Assembly (NCBI GenBank): GCA_023213395.1
Contig: CM041465.1
Span: 136,593,741-136,657,740 of the forward strand
Source of the DNA: Cycas panzhihuaensis
Taxonomy: Eukaryota > Cycadophyta
Reading direction: 5' to 3'
DNA length: 64,000 nt
Shown here: piece by piece, positions 10,639 to 20,640 of the stretch
How positions within the stretch are numbered: position 1 is the stretch's first letter
How the letters are laid out: every line of letters begins with the position of its first letter
Made by a program: the position numbers and the translations under genes
Notes under the pieces: generated by a model
Seen by the model: only the letters and a program-made list of their open reading frames with translations
Told to the model about the DNA's origin: nothing
The model's database searches: none

Positions 10639-13300
10639 CCTCCCTCCCTTGTATGTTCTTTCAATATGTACCCTTGAATGTTTTATATATGATATCCATG
10701 AAGTGTATTAAATTGTGATAGTCCCACACTAAGTACATTCCAAAGAGTGTCATTAACTAGGATGGTTCTACAAGAAGGTAGTGCTCAATTGAAAGGGGTG
10801 TTAAAGCAAGATGTTTTTTTAATGACTACATATCAAAATTTGTGAGGATTATGTAGATTGTCATAAAACATACTAGGGTGTTGACTTACTACACCCCACA
10901 TTGATCTCTTCACCTACTTTTGATTTGGTTTGCACTTGATAATCAACCTTGGATATAATAGGGTTTTCCAATCCACAATATACATTTTACAACCACTTCT
11001 TAATAGCACTAGGGTTTTGGAGTTACCTAAATCTTAAATATACCAACAAATCTTAGTTGCCATAGTCCATGTAAGGAGTCCAATTGACTATTTCCCATTC
11101 AACTACCCCTTAGTTTGATTAGATGTTCTAATATAATTGCTTAGAGTTGACTTATATAGTACATTCCCATCTAATGATGCAAGTTGGCAAGAATAATTTG
11201 GTAGGAACTTTTTTTTGCATTTAAGAAAATTACAAATTTGTTGTTGGTATGAGTAGGGAGAATCTTTCTTTAAATCACATATTTTCAAATAATTAATTCA
11301 AATATAGTAAAGACATTGCACACATAAATTCAAGAGTTTATGAAGCCAATGAACAATTTCTTTAAAGAACCTATATACCTTGCAAGTGGACAATTCCCTT
11401 TCTTGCTTCGGGTGCATCCCTTCAAGCATTCTACCTACCAATGGATGCTCAACATATATCAAGAAATTTTACTTGGCTAATCAACTTTCAAGGGGAGGGT
11501 TAAGTTTAGGCATACAATAATTTATCCAAATATTGATGAAATTTTCAAATAATATATATGTGAAAGGAAGTTACTATTATAGAAGTCAATAATCTATCAT
11601 CGAAACTCTTAACAATGGGTTCTCATGAAGATGTGACATTTTTATTGGATTTTCAATGTTATTAGAGATTTTGTTAATGCCATACTATTAGGAATTTTGT
11701 TGATTACATTTTTTTTTTATAATCTATACCATATATCTAAAAGGAATATTATTTCATAACATCATAAAAACCATCCATCTACATGTAATTTCCACTTGAT
11801 AGTTCCTACATAGCTTTCTAGACTCACCTTTTATATTTATAAATTAATTAAGATAGATGACTTATACTAGATAACACCTACAAAACCTTCCACACTAACA
11901 TATACTAAATAACTCCTGTATAACTTTTCATGCTAAGCTTTCTTATTTAAACCACCACATTTATAGTGTGAAATAAAATATAAAAAAGGTCAGATTTTAT
12001 TTCATGCAAATTATTAAAACCGATATAACAATAAAAACTATTTTTAAGGGAGTTTTATTATGGTAACTATTGTTAAGGGAGTTCTATTATGGTAATTATT
12101 TACCATGGATATGTACTAACCTACCATACATAATATCTATGTACTATGGAATATTCAACATCCTTTTTTCTAGAATCTTTCCATGAGATATTTGTGAGTT
12201 TTATTGGTACTTAGAACTTGTATGTTAAAGTTTCAAGTGGCTTAAGATTTTGTATTTTGTTTATGTATTATAGTGATAGGAGTTATCTTTTATAACAAGA
12301 TGGGAATGGGTGTAAAAATATAAATCTGATGTATTCAAGTGGTTTGGAGGTAAATAAGGAATAAGAACACGATCTTAATTGAAGAATTGATTGAAATGAA
12401 GACACATAGGAGTGGTATATAAAATTTAGGAATTGAATTGGTTAGCCAATATATAATGGAAGATATAATTGGGGTTCTATATATACATGTAGTAAAGGTA
12501 GGAACTTAGAGGAAAAATAAGATGATTTAGGAAATGAGGGTTGAAAGAAAGGGGCATGTGGGTTATGTGAGAGCTTTGGGAGTAACCTACATGCAGTATT
12601 AATGGAAGAAGAGTACGAAATAGGGGGTTAGACTCCATTAGGTAGTTCTATATGGTAAAATAACTTATTTAAGTGAATTAGAAAAAAGTAAGAAATAAGA
12701 GGATATGTAGTGAAAAATGCTACAAAACTATAAGAGGGAGATCGGGAGTAAGGATGATATAATAGACTTTGTAGGTAATTAAGTAACAAGGGGTGTAACA
12801 ATTTTGTAAGAGAAAATTGAGGGATAAGGGGATATAACAGTTGGTTGATATAGTTGAGAATGGTAATAGGAAGAATTAAAATGAAAAAAAAAAGGTTAGG
12901 TGATAATGGTAGATGATAAGGATGATGAGATAAATTAGGGAGTTGAGGCTTATATAAAGGATGTTTAGCGAGTGATAATTTAAGTGAAGGAAGTAAGAGA
13001 TAAGGATGGCATATGTTTTGGATGAGGTTAGGGGACTAAATACATGTAAGAGTAGTGGGGGAATGATGAGTGAGAGGGCAAAAGTGGTTTGGGTTAAGAC
13101 TAAGGCTAAGGAGTGATATATATATATAGAAGGGTAATAAAAGGATGGGGAAAATACTTATATGAAGCATAAAATAAATTAAAGGATAGAAAAAACAAGG
13201 AAAGAGAAAATTTGAGCATGGTGAAGAGGATAGGATTTAACTAATTTGAAATATAAAGGGAATTGGGGATTAATGAAAAAATTAGACTCATCTTACTACC
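10639..13300. other. AT-rich DNA without recognisable genes
   Basis: I see no coding relic that I can assign. From about 12,300 to 13,300 the plus strand is strongly purine-rich (many AGG, GGA and TAG words), which lowers sequence complexity. A 61-codon minus-strand frame at 11,103-11,288 has no recognisable motif. Some of this could be the remainder of the copia C 3' flank. Confidence 0.5.
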
Positions 13301-13499
13301 AATAAAGACGTAAAGCAACTACAATTTTTTGGTAAGTAGAGGATGTGGGTTTTTCTATAGCCATAGGATGTTGAGATTCAAGAGGAACTATAAAACTACA
13401 ATAAGGAATAAAGTAATACAAGACATAATTTAAATTCTCATTAAGTATCTTATTTGAGTTATTTTGTTGCTTAGATTCTTTTATAGGTTACTTCATATC

Positions 13500-13960
13500 G
13501 AATTCTTTATTACTTGATCCTTGCATCTTAATTGATTTCTCTCTTGATTATTTCTCCAAGTGTTCATCTTTCCCATTATCATGATTTTACATGTGACATG
13601 TTTTTTCATCATCTTGTTTAGTTCTCTATGCCATTTTTTCTTCACTAATAGATTCTTCTTAGTCTCAACCATTTTCAGGCTTCTTTTCATGTTATTCAAC
13701 TAGTTCATCGTGTTAATCACGAATAATATCCCTACTAGATTGCTCTTCAATTTACTTAGCTAGTTCTTTTCTTTCCTTCCTCTTGTCATTTACCTCTTTT
13801 TAAAACCTATCCAAGTAAGCGATGATTTCCTATAACATGTTGTGTATTTGTGAGAGGTCTTCCTATGTTTTTTTTTTTCCATCTTGTATTCTTGGTGAGG
13901 TTCTCTTAAATTATTTTTTTGTCTTCTTTTTGAAATTTCTCTTTGAAATCATCTACAAAC
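13500..13960 (-). pseudogene. Relic frame encoding a Lys/Glu-rich, coiled-coil-like protein
   Basis: On the minus strand one frame reads as a highly charged protein (segments such as EVNDKRKERKELAK and KPENG) with several stops. The composition suggests a coiled coil. It may belong to the same old minus-strand relic as the frames at 17,381-17,868 and 23,340-23,781, but that is inference. No family is recognised, and low-complexity AT/purine DNA could give a similar picture by chance. Confidence 0.3.
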
Positions 13961-14539
13961 ATATTAAGTTCTGTAAATATTAGGAGCTTATGCTTCCATC
14001 TTGATATTTATACATATAATGATCTTTTAATACACTCTATATCAAGCCTTAATTAATCTCTGTTATTAATAACTTATAGGATTTTGAATATACATTGAGC
14101 ATTTACTATCCACTTATTCATGTCTATTTCACCATATCTATAATAGGCTATCATATATCCATGTTTAAATTTATAGTTAAATTCTAACAAAACAGTCCCT
14201 ATATGTATTTAGACCAATATTTATACCACTCGAGCTTCTCCTCCTATGTATAATTCAATACACAACTTATAATCTTTTTATCAATGTATTAAATATGAAT
14301 CCATAATGTTCTTCAACATAATCTAGGTATTCAATAGGTATAATCTTTCCTCCTAGGTAAGAGGTTAGAACATCTATAGAATTCTCCATATTTTTGTTAG
14401 GCATTAAGTAATTCAAATTTGCTACAAGTGGAAAAATTACTAAAAATTACATAAAAGGGAAAGATAAACTTCCATCACCAAACTTTAGAATAAATTATAT
14501 TCTAACCATAAAAACTAAGTGGAATAGTTTTTTATAGAA

Positions 14540-15740
14540 AATGCTTCCAATAAATTTAGCTTAAGGTTATTTGGAGACCTATAGCTTATGTAATAAACTT
14601 TTGAAGTTAATCAAAATTTAAGGTTTTATGGGTTGCAACAATACTTCTTACTAAAATGATGATAACTTTTGATTTTAATATCTCACTAAGTTGAAACTAC
14701 TTTTAACAAAAAATAGAGTTCAAGATGCACCAATTAAAATTTAAAAAATGAAGGTAAGTTAAATAGTTATAGTCTTTACTATGGTCTTGTTGTATTTTTG
14801 CAATGTAAAAATACTAACTTCAAACAAACTTTAAAATGATTAAAACAATTAAAGTAAGGTTGCATACACGTAACCTAAGACATAGATTGACTTTAAATAT
14901 AACTAAAAATAATCAAAGGAATTTACTATATAAAGGCTTTCTCATTAGATTTTAGAATCATGATTTTTATTTGGTTTGAAATTTATTTCTTTTGGTATCT
15001 TTAGGATTAAGGATGATTTTGCTATAATTTTTTATTGTAATTTAAAATTTTTATTTCTATTTTAGCTTTGGGTTCATCATAAGTCTTTTAAAGGTGGACT
15101 AAAATTTAGGGTTTTAGGGATAATAACTTTTGATTATAATATCCAATTAACTTGAAACCAAGTTTAGTAAAAAGTAGATTTGAAACTATAATTATTCAAA
15201 AGAAAATTATAGTCAATCAAATACTTATAGTAGAAGTTAGAGTCCTTTGAAGTTACAGTAATAAATGTTTTACGTTATAGATGATGCTAGACAATAAGTC
15301 GAAGTTAAACCCTGTGATATAACCATTCAAAATTTATAGCACAAGTTTGATCATCTCAAATATATAGTTATTTTTTTAAAATTTAGTCATTTATACTTTC
15401 AAAATTATATATCTTTAATAAAATCCTAATTGAGAAAAATCATACTCTAATTCTACTTGTGATAAACTTACAACTGGAATGGAAATGGAATTTGTGAACT
15501 ATAGCAATAAAATTACAAAAAAATCATCCTCGACCCTCAAGGTATCAAAAGAAATAAATTCTAAATAAAAATAAACTCATGATTCTAAAGTCTAATGTAT
15601 AAGTTTTTATATTGTGGCTTACTTTGATTATTTTAAATTATATTTGAAGTTAGTAATTTTTTTTTTTTTGTATAAATGCAACTTTATTTTAATTATTTTT
15701 AATTCTATTTAAAGTTGGTATTTTTTTTCAAGATATAGGA
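14540..15740. repeat. Complex imperfect direct plus inverted repeat
   Basis: Segment 14,806-15,035 is repeated in inverted orientation at about 15,510-15,735; shared words include AGAATCATGA, ATTTATTTCTTTTG and GAGGATGATTTT. The match appears to extend inward. Separately, 14,640-14,790 is repeated directly at about 15,115-15,250 (ATAACTTTTGATT, AACTTGAAACCAA). The sequence is too diverged to give exact ends by eye. No coding frame is visible inside. Confidence 0.65.
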
Positions 15741-17380
15741 ACATAATAATCTATATATTATCATTGAAAAAATATTCAAAGTACACCAAGTAGTAACTAA
15801 ATGAATTACAAATGTTGTCAATGACTATTGAAAGTTTTATATAAATAAATAAGCTAATTGTTTAACTCATTTATATTATGCATAGCCTCTTATAAAAAGA
15901 ATAAAATAACTTCATTAAAGGTTAAAAGCTTGCAATAAGTTATACTAAACTATTATTATACACCCACCTATAATCTAAGACTCTCACATGGATATATTTT
16001 ATATTGATTTCAACTTAGAAAAAAAGAAAAATCTGAAAAACAAGAAGCATTTAGAAAAGGTTTACAAAGTCTTATATTCTCTACAAAGTTAGGAAGGAAA
16101 GGGAAGAAAGGGGAAAAGTGGTAATTATACTAGGTAGACCAAACAATAATAACCCTTGCTCTTTCAAAATCTTGTCTTTTAAAATTTCTCCTTCGAGTTG
16201 TAATTGCTTCCAATTGGAAACATATTCTTCAATTACTTGAGTTATTATAGTTGTCCAACTCTAGTTTGAATGGTTGAGCCAAAGATGCATTAACTAACAC
16301 AAGGTAATTTGGATCTTATCATATTTTGTTTTAGCCCATTCTAATTTAGGAAATTATATTTGTGTTAAACATCTTGACTCTACTTGTATATCTAATTAGC
16401 TATATAAATATAGAACCAATTTTTAAATCCCATTAGAATAATGGGTCATATTTTCCTCTACCATTTTAGCAAAATCTCCCTTGACTTTTTTGAGGAAAAT
16501 GTTGATGGCAATCTAATATTTTAACAAAGAATAAAGAATTTAGAAATAATAGGTGTAATGTTCTTATTTTGAAGTATATCAACTTTATCTTGCAAGCCTT
16601 CAATTTATCTAATATTACATTAAGTAATTTTTACCATTCAACACAAATAATTTGTTATGATCAGGTAAGGTTAAGAGTTGAATTTGTAACATTTTGTTGT
16701 AATTCCTTGAACCTCCCTTATATGACCTCTTTTAATGCACTATAATATGTATCTAATGAATTCATTATAGATTTTAATAATCCATATAATTTATGTATCT
16801 TAGAAAAGAATGCCCAAATAATGTAGGCTAAAGAAACCATATCTTTAATAAATATACTTTTTAGACTCAAAGCCACCTATGTTGCTTTAGAAATCTATTT
16901 TAATTATTCATTGAAGTATGTCACTTAGTCTAACGCATCTTGTCAAAGAGGTTGTATTTGTAAAAGCTCCTAAAGTTTGGTTTAAGGTATTAATTTTCAC
17001 TTTTAATTCTCAATTTTTTTTTTTGAATCATTGAGCATCTTATTGACTCTTTTCCAATTCCCCACTGTAAAATCTTTACTTTGTCCCTTATTACTTCATC
17101 TATTATTAGATGTAAGTCCATAATTTCTAGAGCTATGTTTTCTTTTGGTGATAACTTTTGCATCTTAATAGGTTTTTACTTTCTTTCACAATCTATATTG
17201 TTTGCTTGTTATTTTCATAAGCATAGAAAAAACCTTCTATAGAGTATAAGCTACCTTCTATTAGAGCACTTTCCTAGGTTTTTATTTTCCATCACTACTT
17301 TTTGATCTAAGGATAATAATGGGTGATAACTCAGTTACAACCAAGGAGTATGTCTCTTTATTTTTTAGTGTCTTGTCTTT
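15741..17380. other. AT-rich DNA without assignable genes
   Basis: No clear gene. On the minus strand between about 17,200 and 16,550 short frames such as ENIALEIMDLHLIIDEVIRD and LAYIIWAFFSKIHKLYGLLK look protein-like but are broken by stops and frame changes. They may continue the unrecognised relic called at 17,381-17,868. Confidence 0.35.
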
Positions 17381-17868
17381 TTAAGATGTAATGCCTTCAG
17401 AGTTATTGGCTCCATTCCTTTGTGGGATGTAACCTTTTATACTATATGGACTTGAAGAAGCATTTTCATCATAATTTAAAGGCCTCGTTTCCACTATTTT
17501 ATTCATAATTATTTCTCTAGTAGTAGTGATAGTCTGCACAACTTCAAAAGGACCTTGATTTTCAATTATTTTGAAGCCTTTTATTATTAATTCACCTCCA
17601 CTCACATTTAAAATTTATAATTCCAAGGGTGATATATTTTAATTTAACTATATTGTTTGTATTTGGGGAATTGGCTTGGCTCTTATTATTAATCTCCTTT
17701 ATAATAACAAGCATTTGAATGTAGTGACTATTTATTAATCTCTTCTAAAATTGTATTCAACTCCTCCTCTATGAATACCATGTCATCTTTAAGAGAGGAA
17801 ATTTCACTCCTAATGTTATTACATAAGATAGTATCCAAAGGTGCAATATATATATATATATATATATA
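17381..17868 (-). pseudogene. Unrecognised minus-strand relic frames (74 and about 50 codons)
   Basis: A 74-codon open frame (17,605-17,381) includes ELIIKGFKIIENQGPF and TTTREIIMNKIVETRPLNYD, with protein-like composition. A second frame (about 17,850-17,728) reads SSLKDDMVFIEEELNTILEE, a likely coiled coil. They follow in order the relic frame at 23,781-23,340 once the LTR element at 17,874-23,323 is removed. I do not recognise the family. A small multi-ORF element with a tRNA-Met primer site would fit, either an LTR element or a pararetrovirus-like insertion, but no reverse transcriptase is visible to decide. Confidence 0.4.
17846..17868. repeat. (AT)n microsatellite
   Basis: An uninterrupted run of about eleven AT dinucleotides immediately left of the LTR element's target duplication. 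Confidence 0.9.
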
Positions 17869-17873
17869 ATTTT

Positions 17874-18309
17874 TGTTAGAGTTAATCATCATCACTCCAC
17901 TCCCACCTTTCCAACCAGGATTATACACCTCATCAACCTGAATTTAGACATGTGATGCTCAACATGTCAAGGTAAGTTAAGGTAAGTTTAACTTTGATTT
18001 ATGTTAAATTGAGTTAGTTCATTTGAGTTAAGTAAACATTATTTTATTATTATTTTGAATTCAGGGGTTGAGGAGTTTTCCTCCTCCCTTAAATTATAAA
18101 TATTGAGAGGTGTGCAACCCTGGTGTCTTTAGACACTGCCTTCTTATTGGAAATTTGTAATGCTCATTTCTGTTATAATGGATTGAACAATAATGCTTTC
18201 ATGGTTTATGCTATTATGATTATGATACATTGATGTATTGTTGCAATATTGATCTGTGTGATTCTATTACATGTTCTACTATGTTCTCCTGCAAGTATAT
18301 TTTCCTTTA
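17874..18309 (+). repeat. 5' LTR of the gene-capturing element
   Basis: 436 bp, begins TGTTAGAGTTAATCATC and ends ...TTTTCCTTTA (terminal CA decayed to TA). Matches 22,897-23,323 along its whole length apart from short indels. Confidence 0.9.
18095..18102 (+). promoter_or_regulatory. TATA box in the 5' LTR
   Basis: TATAAATA, followed about 20 bases on by GTGTGCAACCCTGGTG, a segment conserved in both LTRs and a plausible transcription start region. Transcription from here would run antisense to the captured gene fragments. Confidence 0.6.
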
Positions 18310-18311
18310 TT

Positions 18312-18322
18312 TGGTATCAGAG
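18312..18322 (+). other. Primer-binding site (tRNA-Met)
   Basis: TGGTATCAGAG, then T instead of C, two bases after the 5' LTR. It matches the initiator tRNA-Met primer site except at the last position of the 12-mer. Confidence 0.85.
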
Positions 18323-18325
18323 TGA

Positions 18326-19628
18326 GATTTTGGGCTATTGCATCTCTATTGGTGAAGTTTTTTTAAGAAGAGCAACAGGATTTACGGGCATTCTACGACA
18401 AATTTTCTTACAAGCAAGATATATTAGCTATATTTATTTTCTGAAAATTTTCAACAAGTTTTATATATTATTTCAGTAGATTTTTTATTATTATTAAGCT
18501 ATATCTCTAGTTTAACAAATATTTCTCAGATCTGTTTTTAGATTTGTGCAGATCTACGCAGGATTTCAGTAGCAAACCATATTTGCTCAAGTTTTTTCTC
18601 AGATTTGAGCCATATTTCTTCAGTTCTACACATTTTATCTTATATTTCATCACTATTTCAGCAACAAGTTATATATATTCAAGTTTTTCTCATATTTGAG
18701 TTATTTTCTCTTCAGATCTACAATTTTACCATAATTTTGATAGTTTACAAGTTTTTATTGTCTACTTATCTAATATTTTTTGCAGATTTGTAAAAGAGCA
18801 TCAGTTGCATACAAAAGTTATCAAGTTTTCTTCAAAGATCTGTAATTTTTACTTCATATTTACTATATTTCATTTCAAATCTGCTTGTTTCAATAGTTAT
18901 TTAACCATTTTTTTTAGTATATTTGTGGAGATCTGTAATATTTGGCTATAAATCTACTATACTCACTTCAAATCTGCTTAAGATCTACTTATTTTATCAA
19001 GTTTTTTAGCATTTTCTGCTACACTTAGTTCAGATCTGTTGTATTTCATTTCAGATCTATATTTTTCATTATATTTTTTAAGTATAGTTTTAAGTTTTTT
19101 TTAGATCTGCAGTTTTTGGATGCATATCTTGCCCACCAAACTATTTGTTACAACAAATATGCCTATATTCGACTTGTGAGGAAGAAGATTTATCTACTGG
19201 AAATTTTTTAAGCCTATTTTTCGTCTACAAATCAACTATTTATCAAATCTACAATATTTGAGACATATTCAGCTTCCTGAAGAAGATATACACAAGATCA
19301 AGCCATCTACAACTGCGTATTCTAGGTTCTTCAGTTGTTTTTTAGTTTTAAACATATATTTTTTTATATATCTTGCTCAAGTATATTTGAAAATTTTAAT
19401 TTTTTGCATGACTTTGAAATATTTGGTTCTTCATTTTTTTTTAATTTAAACATATATTTTTCAAATTTTTTCAGCTGAAAACTTATATTATTAAGCAAAT
19501 TTTCTTTGAAAGATTCAAAAGTAAAAAAAACACAAAAATAAATAGGGGCAAGTACCCTTGAGAAAAATAGAACATAGTATAGCATCTTGAAACTCAGAAC
19601 ACATTTGATAATTAAAATCCAACTACAA
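18326..19628 (+). other. AT-rich leader with an AGATCT-rich repeat field
   Basis: No protein-coding sequence. Between 18,528 and 19,108 the palindrome AGATCT occurs nine times (starts 18528, 18550, 18714, 18836, 18929, 18981, 19032, 19053, 19103), usually inside TTTCAGATCTG-like words. Near-variants such as AAATCTGCTT also recur. It looks like a decayed tandem repeat within the element leader. Confidence 0.7.
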
Positions 19629-19643
19629 ATTTTTTTTTTTTTT
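19629..19643 (-). repeat. Poly(A) tract (minus strand) downstream of the captured fragments
   Basis: A run of about 14-15 A on the minus strand. A second A9 run lies at 19,735-19,743, at the end of the chimeric frame. Both sit on the 3' side of the captured sequences in their sense direction, as poly(A) remnants of a processed copy would. Confidence 0.45.
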
Positions 19644-19740
19644 CTTGATGTATGTTAGCAAAAGGCCCTCAACGTCACATTGAAAGAGTGATTTTTCATT
19701 GTCTTCATTTATATATCAAATAAACTCCATAAGTTTTTTT

Positions 19741-19942
19741 TTAAGCCCAACCATTCAACTCTCCAGGAAAATATATTTCTTTTTTTGCTACCTCTTGCTC
19801 AACTCCTGCATCATCCTCTTCCTCAGTTACCAAGGTACTTGACCTTCTCCTTCTCTTTGTTCCCATATTATACTGCTCCTTCATAAGCTGTTCTGACCCA
19901 CTGTCAAAATTAGTGACTGGTTCATTGTAAGAGGGTTGCCCA
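19741..19942 (-). pseudogene. Unidentified third segment of the captured chimera
   Basis: In frame with the ABCE piece, the minus strand continues for about 67 codons to a stop at 19,741. It begins [18 protein letters not shown], then [11 protein letters not shown] (basic, nuclear-signal-like) and an acidic EEEDDAG stretch, ending FPGELNGWA. The first four residues GQPS also occur about 22 residues further on in ABCE proteins, so a small internal deletion is possible there, but the rest does not match ABCE. I do not recognise the source gene. An A-rich run follows the stop. Confidence 0.5.
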
Positions 19943-20078
19943 AAAGCAGTCTTTTTTGCATGAAGAATGAAACGCTTGATAACCTTGGATGCCACAATAC
20001 GCTGCTCATAATCAAAATATGCACTTGGCTCATCAACGAGATAAATGTCTATAGGCTTCTTGCAACCCAAACACTGCA
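19943..20078 (-). pseudogene. Captured fragment of ABCE/RLI (ATP-binding cassette protein E)
   Basis: About 45 codons on the minus strand reading [20 protein letters not shown] and then [16 protein letters not shown]. From memory of the family this is the Walker B and D-loop region of the second nucleotide-binding domain of ABCE1/RLI (usual form IYLIDEPSAYLDSEQRIVAS), the conserved ribosome-recycling ATPase. The catalytic Asp-Glu is retained; the L-to-F and S-to-Y changes in the D-loop are unusual. Nothing of the remaining ABCE protein is present. The fragment is in a different frame from the RSZ piece upstream, joined near 20,078, and lies antisense to the surrounding LTR element. It is a gene fragment, not a functional gene. 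Confidence 0.88.
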
Positions 20079-20155
20079 CAAAATACTCAGAATTCATCCT
20101 CCAGCTCATGCTCGGTAGTTCAAGGGTCCAAATTACCAACATACACACGCGACAT
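20079..20155 (-). pseudogene. Captured first-exon fragment of an RSZ-type SR splicing factor
   Basis: From ATG at 20,155 the minus strand reads [11 protein letters not shown], stop, [10 protein letters not shown], stop, VF. This matches the start of plant RSZ21/RSZ22 proteins (RNA-recognition motif, RNP2 VYVGNL), where both stop positions are Arg; CGA-to-TGA is the simplest explanation. After about 25 codons the similarity stops and the ABCE fragment begins. RSZ proteins are serine/arginine-rich splicing factors with one zinc knuckle; that knuckle and the RS domain are absent here. The upstream 5' leader seems to have been captured too (20,156-20,640). Confidence 0.88.
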
Positions 20156-20640
20156 CAATGCTATCTTTTACTGGCCAAATACTTGAATTTACATGTGAAT
20201 CCCGTTAACTAGTCGGCAATCGCTTAAGACTTCAGAAATTTTCCCCTTGATTTTAAAAACGCAGAAAACTGAGTTTTGGACTCCAAAGCAACACAAGATA
20301 ATTGCGACTAACAAATCATTCTATGCACATTTATACAGAATAGGCCTCATCGGTGAAATTTTAGAAATCCTACTAGTGTTAAAACACAAATATAGTGATT
20401 TATTAAGAAATTTTGATCGAAAACCCTAGGACTCAAACCCTAGTCAGTTCTCCTTAGAAGCTTGGCATTGTTCTCCTGCTTCTCCCTGTGTCTGCAACGT
20501 CTCGTTTTCTCCTTGCGTCTGCGTTCTCTCTGTGTCTGCGATGTCCTATTTTTCTCCCTGCGTCTGTGTTCTCTCTACAGAGCGGCGGCATGTATATCAT
20601 TATGGTAAACCCTATTCAGGGTTCACAATAAAATTTTATA
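20156..20640 (-). other. Probable captured 5' leader/promoter of the RSZ gene
   Basis: In the sense direction of the RSZ fragment this stretch has repeated CTAGGGTTT words (plus-strand AAACCCTAG at 20,421-20,429 and 20,435-20,443, and AAACCCTAT near 20,605). These telo-box-like motifs are common near starts of plant housekeeping genes. At 20,479-20,578 it has an imperfect tandem dimer built from CTCCCTGCGTCTGYG words. It is more GC-rich than the rest of the element. That it comes from the same gene as the RSZ exon is inference from position. Confidence 0.5.

Noticed and set aside
19741-20148. A continuous 135-codon frame as a genuine small gene
   Set aside because: It joins the wrong frame of an RSZ exon to an ABCE fragment and an unidentified tail; it is a chance open frame across a chimera.
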